From: UBA4416 sp036676295
GTDB taxonomy: Bacteria; Bacteroidota; Bacteroidia; B-17B0; Aurantibacillaceae
Assembly (NCBI GenBank): GCA_036676295.1
Contig: JAKFDE010000061.1
Coordinates: forward strand, 62,001 to 126,000
Direction: 5' to 3'
DNA: 64,000 bases
Translations under genes and position numbers: made by a program
Notes under the pieces: model-generated
The model's database searches: none
What the model saw: only the letters and a program-made list of their open reading frames with translations
What the model was told of the DNA's origin: nothing
Shown here: positions 16,726 through 24,975 of the stretch, in pieces
Numbering within the stretch: position 1 is the first letter of the stretch
Layout of the letters: every line of letters begins with the position of its first letter

Positions 16726-17817
16726 ATGAGAGCAACAGAATTATTTGATGGTTATTTGTTTGGGAAGTTGAGTGCTGAAGAAAAGGCAGAATTTGAATCT
16801 CGTTTAAAAACAGATGCAGAATTTGCAACTGCTTTTGATAAACACAAAACCCTGATCGAAGGGATCAATCAACACGAACAACGTATACATTTAAAACAGA
16901 TCCTTTCAACCATTCATAAACAAGAATTTGGCAAGGATGCTAAAATTGTTTCTATCAAAGAAGAAACATTCATTAAAAAACACGGTAAAACATTTGCGGT
17001 TGCAGCATCTGTTGCTATTATCGCGGTTATTAGTACGGTAACGGTTTTAAGCACCGGTGGTTATTTATTAAAACAACAAAGTAACGCTATCACGGATCTT
17101 AAACGCGATGTGACGGAATTAAAATATTCTCAGGATGCCATCATCGAAGGAATTACAGGAGCAACTAACAAGCGAATGAAAACTTACGCTCCGGCAAATA
17201 TTGAAGGAACCGGTTTTGCGATCAACAACAAAGGTTATTTTATTACCAGCTGGCACATGGTTAATAATGCTGATTCTGTATTTATTACAAATGGTCTTAT
17301 CGAGAGAGCCCCGGCTAAACTAATATTAAGTAACCCTTCTTTAGATATTGCTATTTATAAAATTGAAAATAACGAGGCTTTAAAAAACACACCTTTCCCT
17401 TTTTCGTTTAAAGAAAATGTTTCAGAGATCGGTGATAAAATCTTCACTTTAGGTTACCCTCGCAGAGATGTAGTATATGGTGAAGGCGCTTTAAGTTCTT
17501 TATCCGGATTTAATAATGATACAACCATGTATCAAATTTCTATTCCTGTTAATCCGGGAAATAGCGGTGGGCCTTTAATGGATGAGCAAGGAAATATTAT
17601 TGGTGTTATTCGTGGTAAACAAAGTTCGGCTGAAGCAACCGGTTTTGCAATTAAATCGGACTTGATCAAACAAACCATTAATAAATTAGAAAACGATTCG
17701 TTGAAAAAAGAATTAACTCTTGAAACCAAAAGATCAGGTTTAAAAGGATTAAAACGCAGCGAACAAGTTAAAAAAATGCAACCGTTTGTGTTTAACGTGA
17801 TGGTATATAAAAAGTAA
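16726..17817 (+). CDS. Anti-sigma-like membrane protein with trypsin-like protease domain
   Basis: A 363-residue protein in three parts. Residues 1-60 (ATELFDGYLFGKLSAEEKAEF) look like the cytoplasmic helical region of membrane anti-sigma factors. A single membrane helix spans about 87-110. After a short coiled coil (118-140), residues about 155-320 form an extracytoplasmic S1C/DegP-like protease with an intact triad: H177 (ITSWHMVNNAD), D207 (NPSLDIAIYKI) and S280 (NPGNSGGPLMD). The fusion joins a sigma-binding region directly to a periplasmic protease, downstream of its ECF sigma gene by 12 bp. The ATG at 16726 is preferred over GTG 16723. Confidence 0.85.
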   Translation: MRATELFDGYLFGKLSAEEKAEFESRLKTDAEFATAFDKHKTLIEGINQHEQRIHLKQILSTIHKQEFGKDAKIVSIKEETFIKKHGKTFAVAASVAIIAVISTVTVLSTGGYLLKQQSNAITDLKRDVTELKYSQDAIIEGITGATNKRMKTYAPANIEGTGFAINNKGYFITSWHMVNNADSVFITNGLIERAPAKLILSNPSLDIAIYKIENNEALKNTPFPFSFKENVSEIGDKIFTLGYPRRDVVYGEGALSSLSGFNNDTTMYQISIPVNPGNSGGPLMDEQGNIIGVIRGKQSSAEATGFAIKSDLIKQTINKLENDSLKKELTLETKRSGLKGLKRSEQVKKMQPFVFNVMVYKK

Positions 17818-17832
17818 ATATATTGAAGAAAT

Positions 17833-17868
17833 AAAAAAGCCATCACGCATTTGTGTGATGGCTTTTTT
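17833..17868. terminator. Bidirectional terminator
   Basis: Stem GCCATCAC (17839-17846) with GTGATGGC (17855-17862), flanked by an A-run on the left and a T-run on the right, between convergent genes ending at 17817 and 17871. It can serve both strands. Confidence 0.9.
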
Positions 17869-17870
17869 AT

Positions 17871-18719
17871 TTAATTCTCTTTTGCTTTATTTTCTTCCTG
17901 TTCTTTTTTTAGCTCTTCTTCAATTTCTTTTTTACGTTTTTCCTCTTCAAGTTTGGCATTTTTTTCACGCTTAATTCGGGCGTATTTTTCATTGACATAG
18001 TTTTCTCTCATGTGCTTGGATCTGATGCCGCTAAAATAGTCTTTAGTTGTTACCACAATAAAACCACTGGTAGCATCGCCGTATTGTGCCGGAATACCGC
18101 CCGTAATGATCGATACATTTTCTACAGATAAAGCTGCCACACCGGTAATGCCGGGCGAACGAACACCGTCCACAATAAATGCTGTCGCATCTCCTCGGCC
18201 TCCTCTTACGTGCAAGTCTCCATTCTCATCCATAGTCACATCAGATGCAATGTTGACGATTGCCGCTTTGATATCACCCCTGTCTACAGCCATGTGTAAA
18301 AAGGCATCTGCGTTTAAACTTTTCATATCTACAAAGTTTTTGTCTACTAATGGTTTTTCGTATTCTGCCTCTACAATAACCCCGTCTAATTCGTACACAG
18401 AAACCTTCATGTCCACATAAGTTGTTTTGTCTGGGTTTACTTCTACCTTATTCATCCGTTTCGTTTGAATTTCAGGGCTTTGAACAATGATTTCGTAACT
18501 TCCGGCATTTATAGGTTTATAAGTATATTTTCCATTCTCATCGGTAAATGAGCCGCCAATTAAAATACCACCGGAAGTGATCCTGATGGTTGCGCCAATA
18601 ACAGGTTCATTGTCATTGTTTAGGATTTGGCCTTTAATAGCGCCTGTTTGGGCCCAGGTAGTTAGGCCGGTAAACAGCATTAAAACGGTTGCTAGTTGGT
18701 TTTTTAGATTTTTCATCAT
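17871..18719 (-). CDS. TonB plug-only protein with carboxypeptidase-like domain
   Basis: A 282-residue exported protein: signal peptide (1-24), a CarboxypepD_reg-like beta-sandwich (about 27-105, GAIKGQILNNDNEPVIGATI), and a TonB-dependent receptor plug (about 125-235) with DLHVRGGRGDATAFIVDGV and VSIITGGIPAQYGDATSG. The 22-strand barrel of SusC/TonB receptors is absent; the protein ends in about 50 highly charged Lys/Glu/Arg residues. The frame is clean, so this is a designed short form rather than a recent truncation. It lies between two ECF sigma modules, and plug/N-terminal domains often signal to such systems. Confidence 0.85.
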   Translation of the reverse strand: MMKNLKNQLATVLMLFTGLTTWAQTGAIKGQILNNDNEPVIGATIRITSGGILIGGSFTDENGKYTYKPINAGSYEIIVQSPEIQTKRMNKVEVNPDKTTYVDMKVSVYELDGVIVEAEYEKPLVDKNFVDMKSLNADAFLHMAVDRGDIKAAIVNIASDVTMDENGDLHVRGGRGDATAFIVDGVRSPGITGVAALSVENVSIITGGIPAQYGDATSGFIVVTTKDYFSGIRSKHMRENYVNEKYARIKREKNAKLEEEKRKKEIEEELKKEQEENKAKEN

Positions 18720-18765
18720 TTCTATTTTTAAAAGTTAATAGTATTAAGAATGCATTCTTTAACTT

Positions 18766-18832
18766 TAAGACGTGATATGAAATCAATTCCATAAAAAATT
18801 ATTTTTATGGAAAATAAAACCTAAGACGTCTT
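18766..18832. promoter_or_regulatory. Hairpin and direct repeats upstream of ECF sigma gene
   Basis: An 11-bp perfect inverted repeat, TTCCATAAAAA (18787-18797) with TTTTTATGGAA (18802-18812), is flanked by two copies of TAAGACGT (18766-18773 and 18822-18829); the second extends into the palindrome AAGACGTCTT (18823-18832). This is in the 123-bp space between the divergent plug-only and sigma genes, so it may hold operators or the sigma-dependent promoters. Function is inferred from position only. Confidence 0.45.
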
Positions 18833-18842
18833 TTAATTAGAT

Positions 18843-19448
18843 ATGTGGCTTTTTAAGAAAAAAGAATATAGCAGCGATGAAGAACTCCTAAAACACTACA
18901 AACAAAGTGGTAATAAAGAGTTGTTTGCCGACTTGTTCAAAAAACACGTATCGGTTGTATATGGAACCTGTTTGTTTTATTTGCAAGATAAGGCAGAAGC
19001 ACAAGATGCTACCATGCAGTTGTTTGAACGTCTGATGTTGGACATCAATAATCGTGAGATTGATAATTTTAAAGGCTGGTTAAGTTTTGTGGTTCGTAAT
19101 CATTGTATTTCATTAATTCGCAAAAAAAAGTCCTATCAAAAAAACATGAAATCGTATGGTGATTTTGAATATGAAGATACCACTTATGAAACTGAAGAGA
19201 AAATACAAAGCGTAAGTGACGATGTAATGTTGGAGCAAATGAAATTGAGTTTGCCAAAATTAAAAGAAGGCCAGCGTGTTTGTTTAGAGTTGTTTTATTT
19301 GCAAAATAAGAGTTATCAGGAGATTGCTAACGAAACTAAGTATACATTGAATGAAATAAAAAGCTATATACAAAACGGCAAAAGAAATTTAAAATTGTTA
19401 TTGGAAGACAGTAACCAACAAACCCGCTTAAAACAAAAACATGCTTAA
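18843..19448 (+). CDS. ECF-type RNA polymerase sigma factor
   Basis: A 201-residue ECF sigma factor. Region 2 is at about 20-95 (LFADLFKKHVSVVYGTCLFYL, DAEAQDATMQLFERLM-like stretch, and FKGWLSFVVRNHCISLIRKKK), and region 4 at about 135-190 (LPKLKEGQRVCLELFYLQ, YQEIANETKYTLNEIKSYI). The start ATG at 18843 encodes MWLFKKKEYSSDEELLKHY, normal for Bacteroidota members. Its last 8 bases overlap the next gene, so translation of the pair is coupled. Confidence 0.93.
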   Translation: MWLFKKKEYSSDEELLKHYKQSGNKELFADLFKKHVSVVYGTCLFYLQDKAEAQDATMQLFERLMLDINNREIDNFKGWLSFVVRNHCISLIRKKKSYQKNMKSYGDFEYEDTTYETEEKIQSVSDDVMLEQMKLSLPKLKEGQRVCLELFYLQNKSYQEIANETKYTLNEIKSYIQNGKRNLKLLLEDSNQQTRLKQKHA

Positions 19449-20493
19449 CCCAAAAGATATAGAAAACTATTCTAAACTCTCTAAAAGTCAAAAACTAGAC
19501 TTAGAAAAACAGATGCAGCAAGACGATCTGCATTATTTGTCTTCTTTGGCTTTTGAGCAGTTTAGTGTTTCTGATGCAGATATTAAAAAGCTACATCAGG
19601 GAATTGATAAACGTGTATCGTTTAATTCAAAATCATTTCAAACAGTTTTTATTAGTGTATTATGCGGATTGCTAATTGGTGTTTCTATCTTTTTTATCAT
19701 TTTTCAAAAAAGTAAGAATCACCCTTCAGTTTTTCAATCCTTATTCGAAGAATCAACTACACAAAAAAGTTTAAATAATACGATCCAATCGGTAGATACT
19801 CTTTTTCCTGTTATAAAATCAGAGGTTGTTCCAATTGAACACTATAGTTCTATTGTTGAGCAGCCGGAAGAGTTAAGTGTTACAGAAGCTCCGGATATGT
19901 TGACTACAATACCAAGTACATTAGCTGAAATAAATTCGGAAGAGAATGACATTATTTTGCGTTTTATTCCAAATGCTCCGGTGGTATTTATACATCAATT
20001 AAAAGTAACTAATTATCGTTTCTATTATTTTAAACAAAGCCAGGCTATTGATCTCTCTGTAAGTTCGGGGCTATCGGCACAATATGAGTCTAGTGATAAA
20101 GTTGAGGTTAGCAGACTGAATAAATCAAATGCATATTTAGCACACAGAATTATTCAGAACGCTATGCGCTTATTTAATTCTAAAAAATACGCCAATTGTA
20201 TTGAAGAATTAAATTTATTGTACGCCTTTAATTCGGATGACGCGAATGCTCAGTTCTATTTAGGAATGTGTTATTATTTAACCGGAAAGTATGCGTTGGC
20301 ACAAAATTTCTTCCAAAAAAACTTAGATAATCAAAATAATATTTTTCATCAGGAATCAGAATTTTATCAAGCACTTTGTTTATTGAACACGCAGCAAACA
20401 GAAAAAGCGATAGAGCAATTACAATACATTATATCTAATAAAGGCTTCTATAGCACAAGAGCACAAGAGGTTTTGAGTAAACAAACAAAATGA
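19441..20493 (+). CDS. Membrane TPR protein, probable anti-sigma partner
   Basis: A 350-residue protein with a cytoplasmic N-terminus (1-65; helical, KLSKSQKLDLEKQMQQDD), one membrane helix (about 68-89, FISVLCGLLIGVSIFFIIF) and a long extracytoplasmic part. Residues about 225-345 hold TPR-like helices (AQFYLGMCYYLTGKYALAQNFF, split by a loop from FYQALCLLNTQQTEKAIEQL). The layout and the 8-bp overlap with the sigma gene indicate an anti-sigma role with a TPR sensor, but no zinc-finger anti-sigma motif is present. It overlaps the S4 gene by 4 bp (ATGA). Confidence 0.75.
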   Translation: MLNPKDIENYSKLSKSQKLDLEKQMQQDDLHYLSSLAFEQFSVSDADIKKLHQGIDKRVSFNSKSFQTVFISVLCGLLIGVSIFFIIFQKSKNHPSVFQSLFEESTTQKSLNNTIQSVDTLFPVIKSEVVPIEHYSSIVEQPEELSVTEAPDMLTTIPSTLAEINSEENDIILRFIPNAPVVFIHQLKVTNYRFYYFKQSQAIDLSVSSGLSAQYESSDKVEVSRLNKSNAYLAHRIIQNAMRLFNSKKYANCIEELNLLYAFNSDDANAQFYLGMCYYLTGKYALAQNFFQKNLDNQNNIFHQESEFYQALCLLNTQQTEKAIEQLQYIISNKGFYSTRAQEVLSKQTK

Positions 20494-20873
20494 ACAAAGA
20501 AGTAAGATTAGATACGTATTTATGGGCGATCAGAATGTACAAATCACGTTCTTTAACTGCTGATGCTATTAAAAGTAATAAAGTAAAATTAAATGATGAT
20601 TTGGTAAAGCCTGCTCATATCGTTAAGATCGGGGAGCGTTATACGTTATCAATGTCTTATGGCGTTAAAAAAATCATTGAAGTAACGGGCATCATTGATA
20701 AACGTCAAAGTTTTGAGGTTGCTAAAGAAAACTACATTGATCATTCGCCCCCTATTGAAAAAACAGAAAAATTAGACTCCGTGTTTATTATGCCCAACAT
20801 GAAACGCGACAGAGGTGCAGGCCGACCTACAAAGAAAGACCGACGCGACATGAGTGATTTTAGAGGGGAGTGA
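20490..20873 (+). CDS. S4-domain RNA-binding protein (HslR/Hsp15-like)
   Basis: A 127-residue protein with an N-terminal S4 RNA-binding domain: RLDTYLWAIRMYKSRSLTADAIKSNKVKLND, shown here by its ends RLDTYLWAIR and SNKVKLND (residues 6-39), then VKPAHIVKIGERYTL. The C-terminal tail is basic (RDRGAGRPTKKDRRD). This matches Hsp15, which binds stalled 50S subunits carrying peptidyl-tRNA. It is translationally coupled to the TPR gene by an ATGA overlap, although a functional link to the sigma system is not obvious. Confidence 0.9.
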   Translation: MNKEVRLDTYLWAIRMYKSRSLTADAIKSNKVKLNDDLVKPAHIVKIGERYTLSMSYGVKKIIEVTGIIDKRQSFEVAKENYIDHSPPIEKTEKLDSVFIMPNMKRDRGAGRPTKKDRRDMSDFRGE

Positions 20874-20880
20874 TTTTATT

Positions 20881-21414
20881 TTAATTCATCATATAATCGA
20901 CCCCAAAATTTTTATCAAGAGAAAAAATCAGTTGTAGTTTTTCTATTAACTTCTGACAGTCGGCTTCAGACATATAAATTGTTGTTTTAAAGAGAAAAAA
21001 TGGTTGATTGTGTTGATCATAAGTCAAAAAATGCACTTCCCCTTCTTTAGCATTGTTTTCCTCCCTGATGGTTTCAAAAAGAAATTTCAGTCTTCCATCA
21101 TATACATAAGTTTTTGGTACGGTCTTAAAGAACCCATAATTATATTCACAGACTATGCTTTTTGTACTGAATGAAATAAATTCTTCACCATAAAGATTCC
21201 AAAAAATACTCCTTATAAATGGAACAGTAAAAACAAGACCCCCTAAAAATAAAATTAACCCATAAGGATTGTTCTCATCAGCTATAAGTATAAAAAGGCC
21301 TATGGCTATAGAAAAAACAGATATTCTTAATACATTTTTAAGAAATACACTAGGCTTTATTTTTGATTGAACAAAAACACATACGCCATCTGTATTTATT
21401 TCTATTTGATTCAA
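20881..21414 (-). CDS. Hypothetical protein with two membrane helices
   Basis: A 177-residue protein of unknown function. Two hydrophobic helices at about 28-44 and 50-72 (a hairpin) are followed by a soluble region with beta-strand character (FISFSTKSIVCEYNYGFF, EVHFLTYDQHNQPFFLF), which could be a PH-like fold as in YdbS/YcxB-type membrane proteins; that is a guess from layout. It starts 14 bp after the pyk stop on the same strand, so it is probably the last gene of the pyk transcript. Confidence 0.65.
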   Translation of the reverse strand: MNQIEINTDGVCVFVQSKIKPSVFLKNVLRISVFSIAIGLFILIADENNPYGLILFLGGLVFTVPFIRSIFWNLYGEEFISFSTKSIVCEYNYGFFKTVPKTYVYDGRLKFLFETIREENNAKEGEVHFLTYDQHNQPFFLFKTTIYMSEADCQKLIEKLQLIFSLDKNFGVDYMMN

Positions 21415-21428
21415 AGCCCCCTCTACAC

Positions 21429-22865
21429 CTACTGCACATAACTTAATTTCAACATATTTGTACGGCCTTTTTCTTTCATTGGCATACTAGCTAAGTTGAT
21501 CACCAGGTCATCTATATTCACATAACCACAATCTTTAATATAGTCTTTCAGATCAGAAATGGTTTGATCGGTACTTTCGTATTTATCATAATAGAAACCG
21601 CGTACGCCCCACACTAAGCTTAAGGTTGCCAATAAAGTATGATTGTCTGTGAAAATAAAAATGTTAGCTTTTGGTCGGTGGCTACTTAATTTAAAAGCCG
21701 TGTAACCCGAATTGGTAATAGAAATGATTGCCTTTACACCGGCTTGTTTAGCCATAACGCTGGCATTATAACAAATACTATCGGTGATGTAAGTGACTGT
21801 TTTTAATTCAGGTTCATGTTCTTTATAATAGATCTCACCATTGTTTTCTATTTGTGTAATGATACGACGCATGTATTCAATTACTTTTACCGGGTAACGA
21901 CCAACAGATGTTTCGGCACTTAACATTACTGCATCAGCACCATCTAACACAGCGTTAGCCACGTCGTTTACTTCGGCACGGGTTGGAGTATAACTGGTGA
22001 TCATACTCTCCATCATTTGAGTCGCAATAATTACAGGCTTAGATGCCTGAATGCATTTGTTTACGATCATTTTTTGTAACAAAGGAACTTGCTCCATTGG
22101 CAATTCTACTCCTAAGTCACCACGAGCCACCATCACACCATCTGTTACATCAATGATATTATCAATTTCTCTGATAGCTTCTGGTTTCTCAATTTTAGCA
22201 ATAACACGTGTGTGTTTTTTCTTTTTAACGATAATGGTTTTTAGATCAACAATATCTGTTACGCTACGCACAAACGATAAACCAACCCATTCGAAATTAT
22301 GCTCTAAAGCAAAATCCAAATCGCGCAGATCTTTTAAGGTTAAACAAGGCAATGAAATTTTTGTGTTAGGCAAGTTCACTCCTTTTTTAGAAGATAGAAT
22401 ACCGCCGGCAATAATTACACAACGTACTTCATCTTTGCCATTAGTTTCTTTTACTTCCAGTGTTATTTTTCCATCATCAATTAATACTAATTCGCCTACT
22501 TTAACATCCTGTGGAAATTGCGGATAGGTAATGAATATTTTATCAGCAGTTCCCTCCATTTCTTTGGTGGTAATAGTTATTTCATTTCCATTGATCAGAT
22601 CAACGGCATTATCTTTTACTTTACCAATACGTAATTTAGGACCTTGTAGATCGCCTAAGATACCAACGTGGCGATTTAGTTTTTTATTTAAAGTTCTGAT
22701 GTTGTTAATGGTATGTTGTACTGCCTCATAATCTCCATGAGAAAAATTGATACGGCAAATATCTAATCCGGCTAAAAATAATTCTTCCAACACGGCAATA
22801 TTATCAGTTGCCGGACCCATGGTGGCAACAATTTTTGTTTTATTATAACTTAATTCTTTATTCAT
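21429..22865 (-). CDS. pyk: Pyruvate kinase
   Basis: Makes pyruvate and ATP from phosphoenolpyruvate, the last step of glycolysis. At 478 residues it is normal for the bacterial enzyme. Visible motifs: TKIVATMGPATDN at the N-terminus, CRINFSHGDYE, ILGDLQGPKLRIGK, the B-domain (about 70-170), VIAKIEKPEAI with the catalytic lysine, MVARGDLGVELP with metal ligands, and VMLSAETSVGRYPVKV. Divergent from trmB; 105 bp between the starts. Confidence 0.97.
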   Translation of the reverse strand: MNKELSYNKTKIVATMGPATDNIAVLEELFLAGLDICRINFSHGDYEAVQHTINNIRTLNKKLNRHVGILGDLQGPKLRIGKVKDNAVDLINGNEITITTKEMEGTADKIFITYPQFPQDVKVGELVLIDDGKITLEVKETNGKDEVRCVIIAGGILSSKKGVNLPNTKISLPCLTLKDLRDLDFALEHNFEWVGLSFVRSVTDIVDLKTIIVKKKKHTRVIAKIEKPEAIREIDNIIDVTDGVMVARGDLGVELPMEQVPLLQKMIVNKCIQASKPVIIATQMMESMITSYTPTRAEVNDVANAVLDGADAVMLSAETSVGRYPVKVIEYMRRIITQIENNGEIYYKEHEPELKTVTYITDSICYNASVMAKQAGVKAIISITNSGYTAFKLSSHRPKANIFIFTDNHTLLATLSLVWGVRGFYYDKYESTDQTISDLKDYIKDCGYVNIDDLVINLASMPMKEKGRTNMLKLSYVQ

Positions 22866-22945
22866 AATGTAAGCGCATTTTAAGCATCACGAATGTAGCA
22901 ATTTAGACGCAAAAAAATACATTATTATATCATTATCGTTTTTAG

Positions 22946-22953
22946 TACTTTTG
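22946..22953 (+). promoter_or_regulatory. TAnnTTTG -7 box of trmB
   Basis: TACTTTTG matches the -7 consensus and ends 17 nt before the trmB ATG, giving a leader of about 10-12 nt. No clear -33 element is seen. Confidence 0.45.
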
Positions 22954-22970
22954 GGCTTAATTAACACACA

Positions 22971-23642
22971 ATGCCTAGTAAACTCGAAAAATTTGCCGAC
23001 GTCAACACCTATTCCAATTGCTTTGAATTATCGTTTGAGCAATTGACAGAAGGCTTTCCGTTAAAAGGAAAATGGCACTCTGACGTATTTAAAAATAATA
23101 ATCCTATTGTGGTAGAACTTGGTTGCGGCCGGGGAGAATATACCATTGGTTTGTCTCAAAACAATAACACTAAAAATTTTATTGGGGTTGATATTAAAGG
23201 AAACCGAATTTGGACGGGCGCCAAACATGCTTTAGACAATAAGATGAGCCATGTGGCATTTTTGAGAACGCGCATCGATTTTATTGATCAGTGTTTTGCC
23301 GAAAATGAAGTTTCTGAGATCTGGATCACATTTCCTGACCCTCAACCTCAAAAAACCAGAGAACGGAAGCGTTTAACAAATTTCCAATTCTTTTTAAGTC
23401 GTTACAAAAAGATCTTAAAGCAGGGCGGATTAGTACATTTAAAAACGGATAATACCGGTTTTTATGAATACACTATGGAAGTGATAAAAGAGAATAAGTT
23501 GAATTTATTATTTGCGACTGACGATTTGTATAATAATTGCCCACCCGACAGAGAAGAGTTAACGAGAATAAAAACCTATTACGAAAAACTATTTACTGAT
23601 AAAGGAGAACGCATTAAATACTGTTGTTTTCAACTAAATTAA
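22971..23642 (+). CDS. trmB: tRNA (guanine-N7)-methyltransferase
   Basis: Methylates G46 of tRNA with S-adenosylmethionine. At 223 residues it is typical. The SAM-binding motif is VVELGCGRGEYTIGL (about 45-59), followed by FIGVDIKGNRIWTGA and the family signature WITFPDPQPQKTRERKRL (about 121-138) with the catalytic Asp, then GGLVHLKTDNTGFYEYT. Start ATG 22971 gives MPSKLEKFADV, as in Bacteroidota homologues. The next gene begins 6 bp downstream. Confidence 0.96.
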   Translation: MPSKLEKFADVNTYSNCFELSFEQLTEGFPLKGKWHSDVFKNNNPIVVELGCGRGEYTIGLSQNNNTKNFIGVDIKGNRIWTGAKHALDNKMSHVAFLRTRIDFIDQCFAENEVSEIWITFPDPQPQKTRERKRLTNFQFFLSRYKKILKQGGLVHLKTDNTGFYEYTMEVIKENKLNLLFATDDLYNNCPPDREELTRIKTYYEKLFTDKGERIKYCCFQLN

Positions 23643-23648
23643 TTGTTA

Positions 23649-23990
23649 ATGGCAATCAAAAAATTACCGCACAAAAAACATTATTATGCTCATTTATTAA
23701 GAAATGCCTGTTTTGCAATTGCGGTGATCGGTGTTTCTTTGGTTATAGGTGTGATTGGATACCATTATTTTTTTAATATTCCCTGGTTAGATAGTTTGGT
23801 AAATGCGAGCATGATCTTAACAGGAATGGGGCCTGTTGATAGGGCAGAAACAGATAGCGCTAAAATATTTTCTTCGATATACGCCATTTATAGCGGTGTA
23901 GCATTTTTAACCAGCGTAGCGGTTATCTTTAGCCCGGTAGTACACCGGTTTTTACACCAGTTTCATATTGATGTGGAAGACGAAGAATAA
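23649..23990 (+). CDS. Hypothetical small membrane protein
   Basis: A 113-residue protein with a basic N-terminus (KKLPHKKHYYAHLLRN), a membrane helix at about 20-43 (CFAIAVIGVSLVIGVIGYHYF), a hydrophobic loop containing SMILTGMGP, and a second helix at about 78-95 ending in PVVHRFLHQFHID. The two-helix layout with a central hydrophobic loop resembles half of an Ion_trans_2 pore, but there is no TVGYG-type filter, so I do not call it a channel. ATG 23649 is preferred to TTG 23643. Likely co-transcribed with trmB. Confidence 0.7.
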   Translation: MAIKKLPHKKHYYAHLLRNACFAIAVIGVSLVIGVIGYHYFFNIPWLDSLVNASMILTGMGPVDRAETDSAKIFSSIYAIYSGVAFLTSVAVIFSPVVHRFLHQFHIDVEDEE

Positions 23991-24048
23991 AGAAAACTAG
24001 TCGATGAGAAAATCGATAACATGACAATTAAACAACAAAACTAAACAA

Positions 24049-24846
24049 ATGAATTTATTTATCAATTGGAATCCAAGTCCTGAAATTTTTACGATACCCG
24101 GCATAGACTGGCCGGTTCGTTGGTACGGCATAAGCTGGGCGGTGGCTTTTATTGGCTGTCATTTTTTTATGAATCGTATTTACCGCACCGAAGGCCGCAC
24201 AGAAAAACAATTAGATACCTTAACTTTGTATATTGTAATCGGTACTGTGTTAGGCGCTCGTTTAGGACATTGTTTGTTTTATGATTGGGCCTGGTACTCT
24301 CAACATCCACTGGATATTTTAAAAATATATGAAGGCGGACTAGCCAGCCATGGTGGCGCTATTGGTATTGTATTGGCCATGTGGTTGTATTGCCGTCAAA
24401 CCAAAGAAAGCTGGTTGTGGTTATTTGACCGATTGGTAGTGGTAGTTCCTTTTGCTTCGTTATTAATTCGTTTTGGTAACTTAATGAATTCTGAAATTAT
24501 TGGTCGTCCAACGGATGTGCCCTGGGCGTTTGTGTTTCATCAGGTAGATGAATTGCCAAGACACCCAACCCAATTGTATGAAGCGCTGTTTTATCTTTTC
24601 TTATTTGTGTTATTTTATTGGTTATGGAAAAACAAACGCGATGATTTTGGAAAAGGTTTTATGTTTGGCTTATTCTGCGTCTTAATGTTTGGCTTTCGTT
24701 TTTTAATGGAATACATGAAAGAAAATCAAGAGAATTTTGAAAACGCTTTACCAATTAATATGGGACAAATTTTGAGTATCCCTTTTGTGTTATTGGGTAT
24801 TTATATGATCATACGGTCTAAGAAGGAAAACATTCCTGCTTCTTAA
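24049..24846 (+). CDS. lgt: Prolipoprotein diacylglyceryl transferase
   Basis: Transfers diacylglycerol from phosphatidylglycerol to the lipobox cysteine of lipoproteins in the inner membrane. It has 265 residues and seven membrane helices. The family signatures are visible: GLASHGGAIGIVLAMWLYC (catalytic His region, about 100-118) and LIRFGNLMNSEIIGRPTD (about 139-156). Other motifs are PVRWYGISWA near the N-terminus and HPTQLYEALF. Many lipoproteins in this window (EEP, DUF4382 and coiled-coil proteins) would be substrates. Confidence 0.96.
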   Translation: MNLFINWNPSPEIFTIPGIDWPVRWYGISWAVAFIGCHFFMNRIYRTEGRTEKQLDTLTLYIVIGTVLGARLGHCLFYDWAWYSQHPLDILKIYEGGLASHGGAIGIVLAMWLYCRQTKESWLWLFDRLVVVVPFASLLIRFGNLMNSEIIGRPTDVPWAFVFHQVDELPRHPTQLYEALFYLFLFVLFYWLWKNKRDDFGKGFMFGLFCVLMFGFRFLMEYMKENQENFENALPINMGQILSIPFVLLGIYMIIRSKKENIPAS

Positions 24847-24929
24847 TTTCTTTTCAACACTAGCATATTAGTATCAACACTTTCTGTTTTTCATCTTAAA
24901 AAAATTTATCTTTAGGATAAGTTAAACAC

Positions 24930-24969
24930 ATTCCCCCTTTGAAGGGGGTGCCTGAAAGGCGGGGGATGT
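24930..24969 (+). repeat. Left inverted repeat of DUF559 unit
   Basis: It contains a CCCCCT-TTGA-AGGGGG hairpin (24933-24948), a second hairpin GCCT-GAA-AGGC, and the end GGGGGATGT. Its outer 19 bases and its last 9 bases match the reverse complement of 25351-25383; only the spacer between them differs (about 12 versus 5 nt). Confidence 0.85.
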
Positions 24970-24975
24970 CTATTT

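Noticed and set aside
16451..16828. Minus-strand frame across the sigma/protease junction
   Set aside because: Spans two intact, well-supported plus-strand genes.
23649..23990. Calling the small membrane protein a potassium channel
   Set aside because: Two helices and a hydrophobic loop fit, but no TVGYG-type filter is present.
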